Of a stretch of 64,000 nucleotides of DNA, positions 62,425 to 64,000 are shown piece after piece; within the stretch, counting starts at the first letter, position 1; each line of letters starts with the position of its first letter. The position numbers and the translations under genes were made by a program. Under the pieces are notes generated by a model. The model worked only from the letters and a program-made list of their open reading frames with translations, ran no database searches and had not been told where the DNA came from. Source of the stretch: Ralstonia sp. UBA689 (GTDB lineage: Bacteria > Pseudomonadota > Gammaproteobacteria > Burkholderiales > Burkholderiaceae); the NCBI RefSeq assembly GCF_002298975.1, contig NZ_DBMV01000011.1:223255-287254 (forward strand), read 5' to 3'.

Positions 62425-63717
62425 TTACGCACCGCCCACCGGGCGATCGATGATGATGGCGCGGAAATCGTTGACGTTGGTGAGCGTCGGCCCGGTCACG
62501 ACAGAATCGCCCAGCGCCTGGAAGAAGCCATGGCCGTCATTGTTGTCGAGGCTCTTGCGGGGGTGGAGGCCGGCGGCCCATGCACGCGCGAGCGTGTCGG
62601 GCGCGATGCAGGCGCCAGCAATCTCTTCGGCGCCATCCACGCCGTCGGTGTCGCCGGCGATGGCGTGCACACCAGGCAGCCCATCAAGCGCCACCGCCAG
62701 CGAGAGCAAGAACTCCACATTGCGCCCGCCACGGCCGCTGCCCTGCACGGTCACGGTCGTCTCCCCGCCCGAGAGCAACACGCATGGCGCCTGGAACGGC
62801 TGGCCGCGCCGCGCCACCTGCCGCGCCATGCCGGCCATGGCCAAGCCAAGGTCGCGTGCCTCCCCCTCCAGGCTGTCGCCGAGGATGTACGGCGTATAGC
62901 CTGCGGCCTGTGCCACCTTGGCAGCCGCCTCCAGCGCAACCTGCGGCGTCGTGATGAAGTGCGTGGCGCTGTTCCGCAGGCGCGGGTCGCCCGGCTTGAT
63001 GCTTTCGGCCTCGTTGCGGTCCAGGTAGGCACGTACGCTGTTGGGCACGGCAATCTGGTAGCGCTCAAGAATCGCCAGCGCGTCTGCGCGCGTGGTCGGG
63101 TCGGCCACCGTGGGCCCGGACGCGATGTCGACCGGGTTGTCGCCGGGCACATCGGAAATCAGCAGCGTCACCACGCGCGCCGGATGGCAGGCTGCTGCCA
63201 GCCGCCCGCCCTTGACCTGCGAGAGGTGGCGCCGCACGCAATTCATCTCGGCGATGTTGGCGCCGGAACGCAGCAGCGCCGTGTTCACGGCCTGTTTGTC
63301 GGCCAGGCTGATGCCCTCGCCCGGCGCCACGAGCAGTGCCGAGCCCCCGCCGGAAATCAGCGCGATGACGAGGTCGTCTTCGGTCAAGCCAGACACCAGC
63401 TCGCGCATGCGCGCGGTCGCCCGCAGGCCCGCCTCATCCGGCACCGGGTGCGCAGCTTCCACGATCTCGATGCGCTGGCACGGCACGGCGTAACCGTAGC
63501 GGGTGATGATCAGCCCCTCCAGCGGCGCCGACCAATGCGCTTCAAGCGCCTGCGCCATGGCCGCCGATGCCTTGCCCGCGCCGATGACGATGGTGCGCCC
63601 CTTGGGGGGCTGCGGCAGATGCGGCGCCAGGCAGCGTGACGGCTGCGCGCTCGCCACGGCGGCGTCGAACATGGCGCGCAGCAGCGCTTGATGGTTGGCG
63701 GGAGGCGTGGGTTGCAT
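62425..63717 (-). CDS. Type-2 glycerate kinase (MOFRL family)
   Basis: A 430-residue GckA/TtuD-type kinase. The N-terminal lobe has IVIGAGKASAAMAQALE and LISGGGSALLVAP, and the C-terminal MOFRL domain has LLSGGETTVTVQGSGRGGRN and AGDTDGVDGAEEIAGA. It phosphorylates D-glycerate, probably to 2-phosphoglycerate, linking glyoxylate or tartronate use to glycolysis. The ATG at 63717 follows TTGAGGTCTCAC; no glyoxylate-pathway genes are adjacent. The 283 bases after it, to the window end, show no gene. Confidence 0.9.
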   Translation of the reverse strand: MQPTPPANHQALLRAMFDAAVASAQPSRCLAPHLPQPPKGRTIVIGAGKASAAMAQALEAHWSAPLEGLIITRYGYAVPCQRIEIVEAAHPVPDEAGLRATARMRELVSGLTEDDLVIALISGGGSALLVAPGEGISLADKQAVNTALLRSGANIAEMNCVRRHLSQVKGGRLAAACHPARVVTLLISDVPGDNPVDIASGPTVADPTTRADALAILERYQIAVPNSVRAYLDRNEAESIKPGDPRLRNSATHFITTPQVALEAAAKVAQAAGYTPYILGDSLEGEARDLGLAMAGMARQVARRGQPFQAPCVLLSGGETTVTVQGSGRGGRNVEFLLSLAVALDGLPGVHAIAGDTDGVDGAEEIAGACIAPDTLARAWAAGLHPRKSLDNNDGHGFFQALGDSVVTGPTLTNVNDFRAIIIDRPVGGA

Positions 63718-64000
63718 GTGAGACCTCAAGGGATTGAGCAGATGGGGGCAGTCTACGGATCGGCGCGCGCCGCGCCCATTGGAGAATCTTCAAGACCGCG
63801 TGAACGTATAGGAAACCCGTTGTGGGGTAAGGCTTTGTGGTTGACTGCTATTGTGCGTTTCGGGGCAAACCCTAGGGTGAGGCGCGGCCTCGGAGCGTTT
63901 TCCGATTTCATGGATTTGCGGAAACGCATTGGTATCAGCCTTGGCGGGGCATCCCCCGTTTCATCCCCTGCCGGGGCTGACTCACTTTCTTTGTCTTGCC

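Noticed and set aside
1..64000. CRISPR array, IS element or tRNA/rRNA genes
   Set aside because: No regularly spaced repeats, transposase motifs or RNA gene structure were found on reading both strands; a scan by tRNA or rRNA models could still find a short one.

Overview
This is a GC-rich, densely packed bacterial chromosome segment that reads as a betaproteobacterium of the Burkholderiaceae, most likely Ralstonia or a close relative. The pointers are codon and GC style, a YnfA-like protein of exactly 110 residues, LysR/AzoR, MFS and HAAT gene pairs, and a CTGT-N8-ACAG LexA box. This assignment is from gene content only; no 16S or other marker gene is present. There are no rRNA, tRNA, IS or CRISPR elements that I can see.

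Layout. 1-12.5 kb: NIPSNAP protein, SGNH hydrolase, LuxR regulator, large surface lipoprotein, a frameshifted M19 dipeptidase, PGDYG protein, exported protein, MpaB/DUF2236 oxygenase, DHA2 exporter, and a divergent LysR/azoR pair. 12.5-20.5 kb: serine hydrolase, small proteins, DUF1488 protein, acyl-CoA ligase, LysR next to a TauE/SafE permease. 20.5-25.1 kb (minus strand): a four-gene operon of DUF2946 leader ORF, TonB receptor, BNR-repeat protein and thioredoxin-like protein. The leader carries the CXXC and C-terminal RAPP motifs of the copper-sensing uORF CruR, so this is probably a copper-uptake operon. 25.2-31 kb: AAA ATPase, DUF1272 protein, divergent DHA2 exporter/TetR pair with two matching palindromic operators, TraB/GumN protein, YnfA.

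31-37 kb: a non-coding, AT-richer stretch, an S10-type carboxypeptidase lipoprotein, an EF-hand-like secreted protein, then a UvrD-family helicase behind a LexA box. A decayed copy of the helicase promoter and first codons lies about 3.7 kb upstream, so the intervening DNA looks like an insertion.

37-46.3 kb: DHA2 exporter, fumC, a CqsA/LqsA-type quorum-sensing synthase coupled to a membrane histidine kinase, then a minus-strand cluster of speD, a Gly/Ser-rich protein, DUF4178, SPFH-SHOCT and DUF350. 46.6-51.2 kb: a complete five-gene HAAT (branched-chain amino acid/amide type) ABC importer. 51.3-54.6 kb: a membrane-embedded spermidine-synthase-like protein and a Tat-exported FAD oxidoreductase. 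I propose that these two genes and the speD/DUF4178/SPFH/DUF350 cluster form one polyamine-linked membrane system. 54.6-63.7 kb: dienelactone hydrolase, a GIY-YIG/MarR pair with a palindromic operator in its promoter, DUF1304, PEBP and BON-like proteins, NmrA-like and AraC proteins, alkane monooxygenase AlkB, and a type-2 glycerate kinase.
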